A DNA stretch of 64,000 bases, from the NCBI GenBank assembly GCA_028281845.1, contig JANQJD010000014.1, forward strand, positions 124,001 to 188,000, read 5' to 3'. The notes under the pieces were generated by a model, which made no database searches, was not told where the DNA came from, and saw nothing but the letters and a program-made list of their open reading frames with translations. This DNA is from Rhodospirillales bacterium (GTDB lineage Bacteria; Pseudomonadota; Alphaproteobacteria; Rhodospirillales; Rhodospirillaceae). Below, in pieces: positions 28,096 through 38,907 of this stretch. Made by a program: the position numbers and the translations under genes. Within the stretch, counting starts at the first letter, position 1; the number at the start of each line of letters is the position of its first letter.

Positions 28096-28974
28096 CTAGG
28101 AGCTCATAGCTTTTAACATCGCACTCCCAAGGGATGCCGGTGACTCTGTGATATGAATACCAGCCTGACGCAGAGCTTCGTATTTCTCAGCAGCTGTCCC
28201 TTGACCGCCAGAGATAATTGCTCCAGCATGCCCCATTCGCCGTCCTGGTGGTGCCGTCGCCCCAGCAATAAAGCCTACTATAGGTTTTTTTCTCTTATTG
28301 TGTTTGATGAAATCAGCTGCCTCCTCTTCAGCGGTACCACCAATTTCACCGATCATGACAATCCCTTCTGTTTCTGAATCAGCAAGAAAGGCTTCCAAGC
28401 AGTCTATGAAATTAGTCCCATTCAGAGGATCACCTCCGATCCCTATACAGGTAGACTGTCCCAATCCGGCCATAGTGGTTTGCGCCACCGCTTCATAGGT
28501 TAGGGTACCAGATCGAGAGATGACACCAATCTTCCCCTGCTGGTGGATGTGACCAGGCATAATACCAATCTTACACTCACCCGGTGTAATGATTCCTGGA
28601 CAATTGGGACCTATCAGACGGCTTTTACTCTGTGCAGTCAAGACACGTTTCACACGTAACATATCGATAACAGGAACACCCTCTGTAATACAAACAATAA
28701 GAGGGACCTCAGCATCAACAGATTCCAGAATGGCATCTGCTGCAAAAGGTGGTGGAACATAAATAACCGTAGCATCAGCACCCGTCACTTCCCGAGCGGC
28801 AGCTACCGTATCAAATACCGGTAGATCTAGATGCATAGTGCCCCCCTTACCAGGAGTCACACCACCAACCATCCTTGTGCCATAAGCAATAGCCTGTTCT
28901 GTATGAAATGTTCCTTGGGCCCCAGTAATCCCTTGACAGAGGACTGCTGTGTCCTTGTTAATAAAAATAGCCAT
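28096..28974 (-). CDS. sucD: Succinyl-CoA synthetase alpha subunit
   Basis: The nucleotide/CoA-binding alpha subunit, 292 residues, of the enzyme that interconverts succinyl-CoA and succinate with substrate-level phosphorylation. The CoA-binding Rossmann domain is N-terminal ([20 protein letters not shown]), the ligase domain follows ([19 protein letters not shown]), and the phosphorylated His is in [20 protein letters not shown] at 28974 has a GGAGG site and begins one base after the sucC stop, so the two subunits are translationally linked. Its stop codon lies in a CTAG-rich repeat. Confidence 0.97.
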   Translation of the reverse strand: MAIFINKDTAVLCQGITGAQGTFHTEQAIAYGTRMVGGVTPGKGGTMHLDLPVFDTVAAAREVTGADATVIYVPPPFAADAILESVDAEVPLIVCITEGVPVIDMLRVKRVLTAQSKSRLIGPNCPGIITPGECKIGIMPGHIHQQGKIGVISRSGTLTYEAVAQTTMAGLGQSTCIGIGGDPLNGTNFIDCLEAFLADSETEGIVMIGEIGGTAEEEAADFIKHNKRKKPIVGFIAGATAPPGRRMGHAGAIISGGQGTAAEKYEALRQAGIHITESPASLGSAMLKAMSS

Positions 28975-28975
28975 C

Positions 28976-30175
28976 TTACACAGCCTCCTTCACAGCCTTG
29001 ACGACCTTTTCGGCTGCGTCGGCTAAGTTTTCAGCAGTAATGATAGGCAGTCCAGATTCATGAATGATTTTCTTCCCAGACTCAACATTTGTGCCTTCTA
29101 ATCGGACAACCAAAGGCACATGCAGGTTGACCTCGCGCGCCGCCGCAACAACACCCTCGGCGATTATATCACAGCGCATGATACCCCCGAAGATATTCAC
29201 CAAAATACCCTTAACATTAGAATCTGAAAGGATAAGCTTAAACGCTATTGTTACACGCTCCTTAGTCGCACCACCACCAACATCTAAAAAATTTGCTGGT
29301 GAAGCACCATAGAGTTTAATGATATCCATGGTTGCCATAGCAAGTCCTGCTCCATTAACCATGCAACCTATGGTACCATCAAGAGTGATATAGTTCAGAG
29401 AGTGACGAGCTGCCTCTAGCTCACGTGCATCTTCTTCATCCTCGTCACGCATTTCGCTCACTTCTTTGTGGCGAAACAAAGCGTTATCGTCAAAAGTCAT
29501 CTTCGCATCGAGTGCGATGAGATCACCGGCCGGAGTCACAACAAGTGGGTTTATTTCTATAAGAGAAGCATCCAGTTCCATGAATGCATTATACATGGAC
29601 ATCACAAAGTCTGTACAAGCGCGGACTTGCTTGCCTTCAAGTCTCAAACCAAAGGAAATCTTTCGAGCATGAAAAAGTTGAATACCTGAAATAGTATCAA
29701 TCTGAACTTTAATAATTTTCTCAGGGGTTTCCGCGGCTACTTTTTCTATTTCCATCCCGCCTTCAAGAGAAGCAATGATAGTCAGACAGGAGGCAGATCG
29801 ATCAATCAACATAGACAAGTATAGCTCTCGCGCGACATCGCATCCGGCCTCAATGTACAATCTTTTCACTGTCCGACCCACTACTCCGGTCTGATGGGTA
29901 ACAAGTGTCTTGCCAAGCATCTGCGTGGCATGAGCACGTACCTCTGCAGGCGTCTGGACTAGGCGAACACCGCCCTTTTCCCCAGCTCCATGCTCTTTAA
30001 ACTTTCCCTTACCCCGCCCTCCCGCATGAATCTGAGCTTTAACAACAAAAAGGGAGCCACCGAGTGTGCGCGACACAGTCTCTGCTTCTTCAGGCGTATG
30101 AGCAACCATACCATTGTTAACTGCAACACCATATCTTTTCAAAAGTTGTTTTGCCTGATATTCATGAATATTCAT
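28976..30175 (-). CDS. sucC: Succinyl-CoA synthetase beta subunit
   Basis: The 399-residue beta subunit with an ATP-grasp domain ([17 protein letters not shown], then [16 protein letters not shown]) and a C-terminal ligase-CoA domain ([32 protein letters not shown]). The start is placed at ATG 30175, supported by a GAGGAGG site eight bases upstream; an earlier ATG at 30199 overlaps mdh and adds residues foreign to the family. It lies 20 bases downstream of mdh in a typical alphaproteobacterial mdh-sucC-sucD order. Confidence 0.97.
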   Translation of the reverse strand: MNIHEYQAKQLLKRYGVAVNNGMVAHTPEEAETVSRTLGGSLFVVKAQIHAGGRGKGKFKEHGAGEKGGVRLVQTPAEVRAHATQMLGKTLVTHQTGVVGRTVKRLYIEAGCDVARELYLSMLIDRSASCLTIIASLEGGMEIEKVAAETPEKIIKVQIDTISGIQLFHARKISFGLRLEGKQVRACTDFVMSMYNAFMELDASLIEINPLVVTPAGDLIALDAKMTFDDNALFRHKEVSEMRDEDEEDARELEAARHSLNYITLDGTIGCMVNGAGLAMATMDIIKLYGASPANFLDVGGGATKERVTIAFKLILSDSNVKGILVNIFGGIMRCDIIAEGVVAAAREVNLHVPLVVRLEGTNVESGKKIIHESGLPIITAENLADAAEKVVKAVKEAV

Positions 30176-30195
30176 CGAGTCGGCCTCCTCTTGGG

Positions 30196-31176
<981 letters not shown>

Positions 31177-31385
31177 TTATACACCCTCTAAAAGCCCCAC
31201 TGCCAATCCTATGAGGGTTCACCTTGAGCGAACACACACAACCACGGGGCTTGGCGCTAGCGCTAACCCCAATGGGTTGGCCAAAGAACGGTCTTCAGCT
31301 TGCCGTGATTTCTCCTCAATGGCAAGACCTGTGGAACAGGTTCTGTTGTCTTCAACAGAAAAAGGGCTTGGTTATGTCTCAACCT

Positions 31386-32288
31386 CTAATATTGTAACGT
31401 TTCTTTGCGATCTTTTTTAATGAGAGTACCAGCACCATGAATTGTAAAAAGTTCCAGAAGGATGACATGCGGAACGCGGCCATCTAAGATAACGGCAGCT
31501 TCTACTCCTCGCCCCACAGCATCAAGACATGTATGAATCTTAGGAATCATACCTCCTGTAACAGTCAGTGTTGATATTGCCATTTTAGCTTGTGTTTCTG
31601 TCATCTCTACTATTAAACGTCCATTTTTATCTAGCACTCCTTCCACATCAGTCAACATCAACAAACGCTGTGCCTCCAGGGCACCAGCAATAGCACCAGC
31701 AACAGTATCGGCGTTTATGTTATAACTCTCACCAGCTGGTCCTACGCCAACAGGCGCAATGACAGGAATCATGTCTGAGTCTCGCAGGGTATCAAGAATA
31801 TGGGGCGTGATCGTGGCGGGTTCTCCAACGTATCCCAAATCTGTTGTATGGTGCAGCTTCGTTGCCTGAATTAATTTGCCATCCTTCCCTGATAGGCCAA
31901 CGGCTAAACCACCCTGTTGATTAATAGCAGAAACAATCTGCTTGTTGAGAAGACCGGAAAGGACCATCTCGACCACACTCATTGTTTCTGCATTTGTCAC
32001 TCGCAATCCATGCACAAAATGACTTTTGATATGCAGCTTTTCCAACATTACTTCAATTTGTGGTCCACCACCATGAACTACTATTGGATGAATACCAATC
32101 TGCTTTAACAACACAACATCGCGAGCAAAATCTGCAGCGAGATGTTCCTCGCCCATCGCATGTCCACCGTACTTGACTACGAACGTGCTGCCGGAAAATG
32201 CACGCATGTATGGCAAAGCTTCTACTAAAACCTGAGTTTTAGAAAGTAAAACCTCTCTTTCAAGAGTTTTTACTGTGGAAGTACCCAT
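31386..32288 (-). CDS. argB: N-acetylglutamate kinase
   Basis: ArgB phosphorylates N-acetylglutamate in arginine (or ornithine) synthesis. The amino acid kinase fold shows [10 protein letters not shown], the VVHGGGPQI glycine loop and [15 protein letters not shown] near the C-terminal half, with [14 protein letters not shown] as the nucleotide-binding region. I start it at ATG 32288 ([12 protein letters not shown], 300 residues), because a GGAGGG site lies eight bases before it; the longer open frame upstream runs into engB. It follows engB by 20 bases, the conserved alphaproteobacterial arrangement. Confidence 0.95.
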   Translation of the reverse strand: MGTSTVKTLEREVLLSKTQVLVEALPYMRAFSGSTFVVKYGGHAMGEEHLAADFARDVVLLKQIGIHPIVVHGGGPQIEVMLEKLHIKSHFVHGLRVTNAETMSVVEMVLSGLLNKQIVSAINQQGGLAVGLSGKDGKLIQATKLHHTTDLGYVGEPATITPHILDTLRDSDMIPVIAPVGVGPAGESYNINADTVAGAIAGALEAQRLLMLTDVEGVLDKNGRLIVEMTETQAKMAISTLTVTGGMIPKIHTCLDAVGRGVEAAVILDGRVPHVILLELFTIHGAGTLIKKDRKETLQY

Positions 32289-32307
32289 ATACACTGTCCC
32301 TCCGTAC

Positions 32308-33021
32308 CTAAACAGACGGCACAAGTCTTTCCAACAGAGCACGCAACCCAGGAACTCCAATCTGCCTTTCAGCGCTTATGGTAGGCACACCAGGACAGGC
32401 CGCTGCGTGAGAGGCTACTTCTGCACTGACAGCTAATAATTGTGTAGTCCTTTCCTGAAGGCCTACTTTATCTGCCTTACTCAGAATCACTTGATAGCTA
32501 ACGGCAGCTTTGTCCAAAAGCCGCATCATCACACGATCATTCTCCTTTATGCCATGTCGGCTATCGATCAGAAGCAGGGTGTTGCGCAAAGATTGACGAC
32601 AGCGCAGATAGCTACATACTAACCCTGTCCATTGTTGGACTATGCTCTTTGGGGCTGCGGCATAGCCATATCCCGGCAAATCAACGAGCATCAGGCGATT
32701 GGAGACTTGAAAAAAAAATATTTTTTGCGTGCAACCTGGTTTTTTTGAAACACGCGCTAAAGCCCGGCGACCGGTTAAGGCATTGATCAGACTTGATTTA
32801 CCGACATTAGAACGACCCGCGAAAGCAATCTCAGGCAGGTGGCACAGAGGAATCTGGCTAGTGTCAGCCGCGGCTGTTACAAAAATGCAGGGACCAGAAA
32901 ATAAATGCCGCCCCGCTTTGACACTCAATTCTTCTTCTCTACCTCTCTCACTTCTGCCAGACTCCGATGGTAAAGACTGACACGTCAAAGCCTTACACCC
33001 ATTTTTTTCATGATCACCCAC
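32308..33021 (-). CDS. engB: Ribosome biogenesis GTP-binding protein EngB (YihA/YsxC)
   Basis: A TRAFAC-class GTPase, 237 residues, needed for late 50S subunit assembly. G1 is [14 protein letters not shown]3 is [10 protein letters not shown], and G4 is SKADK where TKxDK is usual. The [13 protein letters not shown] segment supplies G2. The N-terminal 60 residues, before [13 protein letters not shown], are a little longer than in many relatives and overlap yidC by 37 bases, so the true start may be further in. It sits between yidC and argB, as usual. Confidence 0.94.
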   Translation of the reverse strand: MGDHEKNGCKALTCQSLPSESGRSERGREEELSVKAGRHLFSGPCIFVTAAADTSQIPLCHLPEIAFAGRSNVGKSSLINALTGRRALARVSKKPGCTQKIFFFQVSNRLMLVDLPGYGYAAAPKSIVQQWTGLVCSYLRCRQSLRNTLLLIDSRHGIKENDRVMMRLLDKAAVSYQVILSKADKVGLQERTTQLLAVSAEVASHAAACPGVPTISAERQIGVPGLRALLERLVPSV

Positions 33022-34682
33022 TGCTGAATAATAGACAAAATATTATTCCACGCCCAATAGATAACCAAACCAGCGGAAAATTGAGCAAGCATAACTGTAA
33101 ATACTATGGGCAGTAAGGAAAAAACACGCGCCTGTATGGGATCAGCGGGTTGTGGATTCATTTTTTGTTGTAGCCACATTGTTACACCCATTACAAGTGG
33201 CCATACACCAATTTGCAGGAGTGCAGGTGGCGTCCATGGAATCATACCAAAAAGATTAAAAATACTTGTTGGATCTGGGGCAGATAAATCATGAATCCAT
33301 CCAAAAAATTTTGCGTGTCTCATCTCTATTGTTATAAATAAAACCTTATAAAGAGCAAAGAAAACAGGTACTTGCACAAGAATAGGGAGACAACCTGCGG
33401 CAGGGTTTATTTTCTCTCTTTTATATAGAGACATCATCTCCTGATTGAGCCGTATCCTGTCACTACCAAATCTGTCTTGTAATCTTTTTAGATCAGGCTG
33501 CAGACTCTTCATTTTGCTCATAGCCTGATAGGATTTGTTAGCAAGTGGAAACACTAAAGCCTTAATGATGACAGTGAACAGTAAAATCGCCACACCGAAG
33601 TTACCAACAAGTCCACGCAGGAATGTCAGGGCGTGAAAGAATGGCCTCGTCAGAAAAGAAAACCAACCGAAGTCAATAGCAAGATCGAACTTTTTTATTC
33701 CTAAAGTTGTAGAATAATGATGGAGTACTTGAGCCTCCTTGGCACCGGCAAAGACCCAACCAACAGCCTCTGCTGAAGAGCCTGGCGCTATCGTTTGTGC
33801 TGGCCCCACATGGTCCACTTGATAAACATCAATCCCCCTTATCATCTGGTGCAAAAAACGTATGGTGGCTTTCTGATACTGCGGGGGCACGAGTGCTACT
33901 AACCAGTACTTATCTGTAATTCCAGCCCATCCTCCCTCAGAATCTTCTCTAAAGACTTTGCTGCTTTCCTTAAGATCCTGATAATCTTTTTCCCTTAATG
34001 TGCTGTTAAGGAGGCCAAGCGGTCCTTCATGGAGAATATACATACCGGCCGTCTGAGGCGTACCATATCGGTAAACAGCTTGATAAGGGGCCAAACTTAA
34101 CGGCATTTCGCTGCGATTCTCCACTTTCTGATGAACTGTAAACATATAATCACTATCAATGGAAAATGTACGCCGAAAAATAACTCCATTTTTGCTCGTC
34201 CAAGTAAGGGTTACTGGTTTATTAACACTTAAATTCAAGGAATCTGCTGTCCACCTAGTCGCAGTATTCGGGACATCTAAACCAGAAATGATTGGTGCCC
34301 AACCAAAATCGACATAGTAAGGAATACTTCCACTTGGCGGGGCCAAAAGACTAATTTCTGGTGCCTCAGGGTCAGGAGTCAGATGATACCTCACCATAGT
34401 CAGTGTATCAAGGCGTCCACCAATCAAGGAAACGGAGCCATGTAAACTAGGCGTGCGAATAGTAATCCGCGCTGTTGGATCATCAGAAATTATTCTTTTT
34501 GGTTGTGGAGAAGCTCTTCTAACAGCCTCCCCCTCTAGAGGGCTGGATTGGCTTTCTGCTTGGGAAGGCATGGTCTCCGATGGAGACGGCGGTAAATCAG
34601 CAGGCATCAGAAAAAGCTGGAACACTAGTATGATCACTAGGGAAAGGCCCACAGCTAGGATCACGTTGCGCTGTTCCGACAT
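32985..34682 (-). CDS. yidC: Membrane protein insertase YidC
   Basis: YidC inserts proteins into the inner membrane, alone or with SecYEG. It has an N-terminal transmembrane anchor (residues 6-26, NVILAVGLSLVIILVFQLFL-like), a large periplasmic beta-sandwich domain (about residues 60-340), and the C-terminal conserved 60KD_IMP region with five predicted membrane segments including GNFGVAILLFTVIIKALVFPL and the INPAAGCLPILVQVPVFFALYKVL signature. The length of 565 residues is typical of the Gram-negative type. Overlap with engB and closeness to yidD indicate one transcription unit. Confidence 0.97.
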   Translation of the reverse strand: MSEQRNVILAVGLSLVIILVFQLFLMPADLPPSPSETMPSQAESQSSPLEGEAVRRASPQPKRIISDDPTARITIRTPSLHGSVSLIGGRLDTLTMVRYHLTPDPEAPEISLLAPPSGSIPYYVDFGWAPIISGLDVPNTATRWTADSLNLSVNKPVTLTWTSKNGVIFRRTFSIDSDYMFTVHQKVENRSEMPLSLAPYQAVYRYGTPQTAGMYILHEGPLGLLNSTLREKDYQDLKESSKVFREDSEGGWAGITDKYWLVALVPPQYQKATIRFLHQMIRGIDVYQVDHVGPAQTIAPGSSAEAVGWVFAGAKEAQVLHHYSTTLGIKKFDLAIDFGWFSFLTRPFFHALTFLRGLVGNFGVAILLFTVIIKALVFPLANKSYQAMSKMKSLQPDLKRLQDRFGSDRIRLNQEMMSLYKREKINPAAGCLPILVQVPVFFALYKVLFITIEMRHAKFFGWIHDLSAPDPTSIFNLFGMIPWTPPALLQIGVWPLVMGVTMWLQQKMNPQPADPIQARVFSLLPIVFTVMLAQFSAGLVIYWAWNNILSIIQQWVIMKKMGVRL

Positions 34683-34730
34683 AGTTTGGCAATCCGTTGC
34701 AACCCCGCGATTCTCTAGGAAATAACCTTC

Positions 34731-34777
34731 CCACCAGAGGAAACTGGTTAACTCACCAGAGAAAACTACTGGTTAAC
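34731..34777. repeat. Imperfect tandem duplication spanning the yidD stop codon
   Basis: A unit of about 23-24 bases beginning CACCAGAG and ending TGGTTAACT is present twice (about 34731-34753 and 34754-34777) with a few differences. The yidD TAA stop lies in the higher-coordinate copy. Confidence 0.75.
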
Positions 34778-35000
34778 TGTCTGGAACGGGGTCGTAGCCG
34801 TGCCCTCCCCAAGGATGACACCTTGCGAGTCGTCGTACTGTTAGCCACCCACCCCGTAACGCCCCAAAACGTTTTACGGATTCTACCATATATGTGGAAC
34901 ATGTTGGCACATAACGACAGTGCATTGGTAACATTGGAGATATCAACCATTGATAAGAATAGCCTAAAAACACAATTATCTTTGTAAGAAAATATATCAT
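34773..35000 (-). CDS. yidD: Membrane protein insertion efficiency factor YidD
   Basis: A 75-residue protein that assists YidC-dependent insertion. The complete signature is present: [19 protein letters not shown] and then [20 protein letters not shown], with the three conserved Cys. An N-terminal amphipathic or hydrophobic helix ([19 protein letters not shown]) fits the family. It lies between rnpA and yidC in the standard order. Its stop codon is within a tandem duplication. Confidence 0.93.
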   Translation of the reverse strand: MIYFLTKIIVFLGYSYQWLISPMLPMHCRYVPTCSTYMVESVKRFGALRGGWLTVRRLARCHPWGGHGYDPVPDS

Positions 35001-35022
35001 TCTAAAACACTCTTTAATTTTA

Positions 35023-35436
35023 TTAAGAATCTGTACTTTTCTTTAAAAAATGACTGCTCTTCTTGATTGATTTTTTCTTAATCCTACCGTCCATCCAAGA
35101 AACGCCCAGAGAGTACAAAGCCGTCTTCAAATCGGCCAGTAGATCTGTATAAGGACGTCCTAGAGTTTTGGTACGGCCAATAAGAACCAAATCGTAGCCT
35201 ACTCTCACTACACCGGGCAAAACCGCTGCTGCCACTGCTCGCAACCGCCGCCGTATTCTGTTACGCTTAACAGCATTACCTGTTCTACGACTTGCAGTAA
35301 ATCCTACACGCACTAATGATTGTTCATTAATAGATTGGGCAACCTGCAGAATTAGACCTGGCATCACCCTTTTGCGTTGTGCTCTCGCAACACGAAGAAA
35401 ATCTGCCCTCCGCTTGAGGCGAATCAATGCGGACAT
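35023..35436 (-). CDS. rnpA: Ribonuclease P protein component
   Basis: The protein cofactor of RNase P, which matures tRNA 5' ends. The family signature is the basic RNR helix, here [19 protein letters not shown], preceded by [11 protein letters not shown] and by the N-terminal [18 protein letters not shown]. The C-terminus ([27 protein letters not shown]) also matches. A lysine/serine-rich tail of some 25 residues follows. It starts 15 bases after the rpmH stop. The RNA partner gene rnpB is not in the window. Confidence 0.95.
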   Translation of the reverse strand: MSALIRLKRRADFLRVARAQRKRVMPGLILQVAQSINEQSLVRVGFTASRRTGNAVKRNRIRRRLRAVAAAVLPGVVRVGYDLVLIGRTKTLGRPYTDLLADLKTALYSLGVSWMDGRIKKKSIKKSSHFLKKSTDS

Positions 35437-35451
35437 CGCGTCTACCGCCTT

Positions 35452-35586
35452 TCATGCAGACAGGCGCTTACGACCTTTGGCCCGGCGATTTTTGATCACA
35501 CGGCGTCCCCCCACCGTAGCCATCCGGGCACGAAAACCATGTCGCCGGGCTCGGACGAGCCTACTCGGCTGATAAGTACGTTTCAC
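35452..35586 (-). CDS. rpmH: 50S ribosomal protein L34
   Basis: A 44-residue ribosomal protein too short for routine ORF cut-offs. Translation of the minus strand from GTG at 35586 gives [20 protein letters not shown], then [21 protein letters not shown] and SA before TGA at 35452-35454. This is the full L34 sequence pattern, including the invariant KRTYQPS start and the GR.V...[11 protein letters not shown] end. It heads the rpmH-rnpA-yidD-yidC-engB-argB block. dnaA, its neighbour in many other bacteria, is not adjacent. Confidence 0.97.
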   Translation of the reverse strand: MKRTYQPSRLVRARRHGFRARMATVGGRRVIKNRRAKGRKRLSA

Positions 35587-35718
35587 GTGACACCCCGTGT
35601 TTGCAATAGCCCAGCTTTCTTACGGCTAGAGCCGATACGAAGTCAATAAACTATAGACTACTTATTACATTTTTCCAGAGCACTTACTGCGATAGACTAC
35701 TCTTCTATAAATCACTGG

Positions 35719-36333
35719 CTATAGATCACGAATCCTTAATGGTAAGTTGTCTTCAATGAGACCAATAAAAGCTGTACGACCCCAAATCCAGCTGTAAGAT
35801 ACCGTTGAAAGAACAACAGTTACAGTAATAATTCCAAGCATGGGATCCAAAATTGGTTCTACATCCATTCCAAGACCATAACCACCAAGTACCATTCCTG
35901 CAAGAAGTATTTGACTAAACGTGTTTAGCTTACTGATTAAGAGTGGCCGCATGCTTACGTTGCCAATTACTAGCTCATAGAAGATAGCACCGCCTACAAT
36001 CAGGCAATCGCGCAATGCGACCAAAATCACGACCCACTGTGGCAGATAGCCAGTGCAGGCCATAGCAACATAAACTCCCACTAACAAGGATTTATCCGCG
36101 AGGGGATCCAGATAACTTCCAATGCGCGTGCAAGCATTGAGCATCTTAGCCATAGCCCCATCAGCTGCATCTGTAATGGCAGCAATTGCAAACAGCCAGA
36201 AAGCCACTGCTAACATACCCTCGCCAATCAGCCATACCGCCACAGGTGCGACTAGTAAGCGGATGAGAGTGAGGCCGTTTGGAATAGCCTTGACACTCAT
36301 GTAAACGCTAATATTCTGTATGCGTACTGACAT
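35719..36333 (-). CDS. pgsA: CDP-diacylglycerol-glycerol-3-phosphate 3-phosphatidyltransferase-type protein
   Basis: A membrane enzyme of the CDP-alcohol phosphatidyltransferase family; by resemblance it makes phosphatidylglycerol phosphate. The signature appears as DAADGAMAKMLN followed by GSYLDPLADK, so the first Arg of DxxDGxxAR is replaced by Lys. About five hydrophobic segments are visible, and the IPNGLTLIRLLVAPVAV start is typical of PgsA-like proteins. Two starts are possible: ATG at 36333, or ATG at 36300, which gives MSVKAIPNGLTLIR and fits the family better. In Rhodospirillales such a gene often lies near purM, as here. A role as a different phospholipid synthase is not excluded. 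Confidence 0.78.
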   Translation of the reverse strand: MSVRIQNISVYMSVKAIPNGLTLIRLLVAPVAVWLIGEGMLAVAFWLFAIAAITDAADGAMAKMLNACTRIGSYLDPLADKSLLVGVYVAMACTGYLPQWVVILVALRDCLIVGGAIFYELVIGNVSMRPLLISKLNTFSQILLAGMVLGGYGLGMDVEPILDPMLGIITVTVVLSTVSYSWIWGRTAFIGLIEDNLPLRIRDL

Positions 36334-36595
36334 TCCTTCGCTCTGTCCCTCTCATGGTCAACCTTAGCATGTTGTTGGTTGGGTCCATGGTCTCTCTGAT
36401 CTTTCTGATCTTTTCTTTCTGATCTTTCTTCTTTCTTCTTTTTAGAAAATCTAGAAGGCAGAGGAGTGCTTTGACGCGAATCAGTCTCCACAGCGCCCCA
36501 TGACCATCTAACGCCAGTCCCTACTGAGTTAAAGCGCAACACGTTGAGACATGCCGCTCACATCGGCACTAGAGACAGAGACTAAGCAGAGTCTC
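36334..36595. other. Spacer with pyrimidine-rich repeats
   Basis: No recognisable gene. The stretch 36391-36443 is a low-complexity pyrimidine-rich tract with several copies of TTTCTGATC and TTTCTTC, another sign of local slippage duplication. Confidence 0.55.
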
Positions 36596-36865
36596 TTATC
36601 GAACACGGCGCAGATGATCATGGATAGACACCCCGGACCACGCTTTATCCATTATCCATGCCGCCGGGGAATAAACCACTAGGAGCAGAGGGCCTAACCT
36701 CTCGCCCAGCCAGTACCCATGTGCTCTGCCGGCGCCAGTTTGTTTTTCTCGACGATTCATCACAGTCTGGGCGGTCCTGTCAAGGATGCCTGCTAGAGAT
36801 TCAGCGGGATGCTCGATAAAGAGCTGTCCAATGTCTTTGAAAGAGATTAAGACAAATATATTCAA
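36596..36865 (-). CDS. Unrecognised small ORF, possibly a gene remnant
   Basis: An 89-codon open frame (MNIFVLISFKDIGQLFIEHP, then ILDRTAQTVMNRREK and ERLGPLLLVVYSPAAWIMDK). I do not recognise it. In relatives the space between the pgsA-type gene and the divergent purM holds a longer protein of unknown function (DUF2066), and this may be what is left of it, but I cannot show similarity. No good ribosome binding site is visible. Confidence 0.25.
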   Translation of the reverse strand: MNIFVLISFKDIGQLFIEHPAESLAGILDRTAQTVMNRREKQTGAGRAHGYWLGERLGPLLLVVYSPAAWIMDKAWSGVSIHDHLRRVR

Positions 36866-37108
36866 TATTGTTAGATATAATAAATATTATACTCGTATTT
36901 CAGAATGGTATTTTTTAGTATTGCTATATAGCAAAATTTTAAAAAAGTAATTATTAGTATCTCTAGTAAAATTTTTCTGATATCTAAGTAAAATATTTTT
37001 AGAGGGGACGTTAAACAGAGTAGGCATTGCAAACCTTTTTTTTTCAAGTATGCTCTTTCAAGTCTGCTCTTGTAGGATTGCGTGTGTTTTTTCTGAGGTT
37101 TCCTACAT

Positions 37109-38176
37109 ATGTCTGTAAGTGAATACAATTACCGTGATGTTGGTGTGGATATTGATGTCGGCAATACTTTTGTCCATGCTGTCCAGCCATTTGCCAAGAG
37201 TACAGCGCGCGCCGGGACTCTTGCCCAGCTAGGTGGGTTTGGCGCTTTTTTTGATTTGCAAAAAGCCGGTTATCATGATCCGATTTTGGTGTCAGCAGCA
37301 GATGGTGTTGGCACTAAAATCAAAATCGCAACAGCTGTTGATAATTTAGACTCAATTGGAATTGATTTAGTGGCAATGTTAGTGAATGACTTAGTAGTGC
37401 ATGGTGCTGAGCCACTCTTTTTTCTCGATTATATTGCCACTGAGAATTTAAATATAAAAAATGCCACTCGGATAGTGGCCGGCATTGCTAAGGCCTGTCG
37501 CCAGGCGGGATGTGCCTTGGTTGGTGGAGAGACTGCTGAAATGCCCGGAACATATGCCAAGGGAGAGTATGACTTAGCTGGCTTTGCGGTTGGGGCTGTC
37601 GAACGTGACTCTTTAATGACTGGTCAAGCGGTGGTACCAGGGGACATCGTACTCGGACTAGCCTCTGATGGCTTACACGCAAACGGCTATTCCATGGTAA
37701 GACATGTTGTGAGAGCACAAGGGTTGTCCTATAAGGATCCGGCGCCCTTTGCATCCTGTTTCACTCTCGGGGAAGCATTGCTCGTGCCGACTCGTATTTA
37801 TGTCCAACCTTGTCTGACTCTCATTCGGGCTGGTTTTGTCAAGGCACTGGCTCACATTACAGGCGGTGGTCTGTTAGAGAATATTCCCCGGGTGATACCG
37901 AATTCCTGTGCAGCGAGTCTTGATGCGACTACTTGGTCACTACCGCCAGTGTTCTACTGGCTCGCGCGTAATGGTCCTATTGCCCTCTTGGAAATGGTAA
38001 GAATATTTAATTGTGGTATCGGAATGATAGCAGTTGTACCTCCCATTGCAGTTGAACGTGCTATTGAGTTGTTGGCTGAGAATGGTATACCTTCCTTTTC
38101 CATTGGGGTCATTACTCCTCGCAACGGTGAGGTGGCCATCACCATTTCTGGTATGGAGGTAGCGTGGCACGTTTGA
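37109..38176 (+). CDS. purM: Phosphoribosylformylglycinamidine cyclo-ligase (AIR synthetase)
   Basis: PurM closes the imidazole ring in purine synthesis. Conserved blocks are YRDVGVDIDVGN at the N-terminus, the LVSAADGVGTKIKIA phosphate-binding loop, NDLVVHGAEPLFFLDYIA, and GGETAEMPGTYAKGEYDLAGF. The C-terminal domain shows LAHITGGGLLENIPRV. The length of 355 residues is normal. It overlaps purN by 13 bases, and both are probably translated in a coupled way. The gene is divergent from the pgsA-type gene. Confidence 0.97.
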   Translation: MSVSEYNYRDVGVDIDVGNTFVHAVQPFAKSTARAGTLAQLGGFGAFFDLQKAGYHDPILVSAADGVGTKIKIATAVDNLDSIGIDLVAMLVNDLVVHGAEPLFFLDYIATENLNIKNATRIVAGIAKACRQAGCALVGGETAEMPGTYAKGEYDLAGFAVGAVERDSLMTGQAVVPGDIVLGLASDGLHANGYSMVRHVVRAQGLSYKDPAPFASCFTLGEALLVPTRIYVQPCLTLIRAGFVKALAHITGGGLLENIPRVIPNSCAASLDATTWSLPPVFYWLARNGPIALLEMVRIFNCGIGMIAVVPPIAVERAIELLAENGIPSFSIGVITPRNGEVAITISGMEVAWHV

Positions 38177-38826
38177 AGGTCGCAGTTCTCATTTCCGGTA
38201 GAGGATCTAACCTGCAAGCTCTCATTCAGGCGGCAGCTGCACCAAACTTTCCAACAGAGGTCATTCATGTTATTTCTAGTTTTTCTAGTGCTGACGGTTT
38301 AACGTATGCTATTAAAGCTGGCATTCCCGCAACAGTTATCGATCATCGGGATCATACGGATCGTTCGTCTTTTGAGTCCGCCCTCAATCTCTGTCTGCAT
38401 ACTGCGGGTGCAGAGTTAGTATGCCTTGCCGGATTTATACGATTATTAACAGCTGAATTTATCGCAGCCTGGCCGGACAAAATCCTGAATATTCATCCTT
38501 CATTGTTACCAGCTTTTAAGGGCTTGCATACTCACAAGAGAGTACTAGAATCTGGTGTACGTTTTACAGGTTGTACTGTTCATTTTGTTCGTTCTGGAAC
38601 AGATGACGGGCCTATCATCGCTCAAGCAGTGGTCCCTGTTTTACCGGAAGACACGATCGATCTTTTGGCCGCACGAGTTCTTGAGGCCGAACATCACCTC
38701 TATCCGCTGGCTTTATCATTAGTTGCAACAGGCCGGGCCCGTGTCAGGGAAGACGTGGTGGAGATAAGTGGTAATCTGTGGCCAACTTCTTTCCCACAGA
38801 CATTATTTAACCCGGGATTAATTTAA
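38164..38826 (+). CDS. purN: Phosphoribosylglycinamide formyltransferase
   Basis: PurN transfers a formyl group from 10-formyl-THF to GAR in purine synthesis. The N-terminal VAVLISGRGSNLQALIQAA binds the substrate phosphate, and the catalytic Asn-His-Asp set is in ILNIHPSLLPAFKGLHTH and the following TVHFVRSGTDDGPIIAQAVVPV region. It starts with GTG at 38164 inside the purM end. The 220-residue length includes a slightly longer C-terminus. The stop codon lies in a 16 bp tandem duplication. Confidence 0.96.
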   Translation: MARLKVAVLISGRGSNLQALIQAAAAPNFPTEVIHVISSFSSADGLTYAIKAGIPATVIDHRDHTDRSSFESALNLCLHTAGAELVCLAGFIRLLTAEFIAAWPDKILNIHPSLLPAFKGLHTHKRVLESGVRFTGCTVHFVRSGTDDGPIIAQAVVPVLPEDTIDLLAARVLEAEHHLYPLALSLVATGRARVREDVVEISGNLWPTSFPQTLFNPGLI

Positions 38827-38836
38827 CCCAGGATAG
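38805..38836. repeat. 16 bp imperfect tandem duplication spanning the purN stop codon
   Basis: ATTTAACCCGGGATTA (38805-38820) is followed by ATTTAACCCAGGATAG (38821-38836). The TAA stop used by purN is in the second copy. Confidence 0.85.
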
Positions 38837-38843
38837 GATTACC

Positions 38844-38860
38844 GGATCCGGATCGGATCC
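38844..38860. terminator. Perfect 7 bp hairpin between convergent purN and gpsA
   Basis: GGATCCG-GAT-CGGATCC forms a perfect stem with a three-base loop in the short spacer between two convergent genes. No T run follows on either strand, so classical intrinsic termination is doubtful. Confidence 0.3.
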
Positions 38861-38907
38861 TAACAGCGTCACATGTCACATATAGCCACTATGACACACA
38901 CCCTTGC

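Noticed and set aside
31321-31362. Two inverted repeats before mdh (ACCTGT/ACAGGT and TTCTGTTG/CAACAGAA) as a terminator of argB
   Set aside because: They lack a following T run on either strand, so they were not listed as terminators.
36297-36542. 81-codon minus-strand ORF before the pgsA-type gene
   Set aside because: Its Lys/Glu/Arg-rich middle is just the pyrimidine-repeat tract read in one frame.
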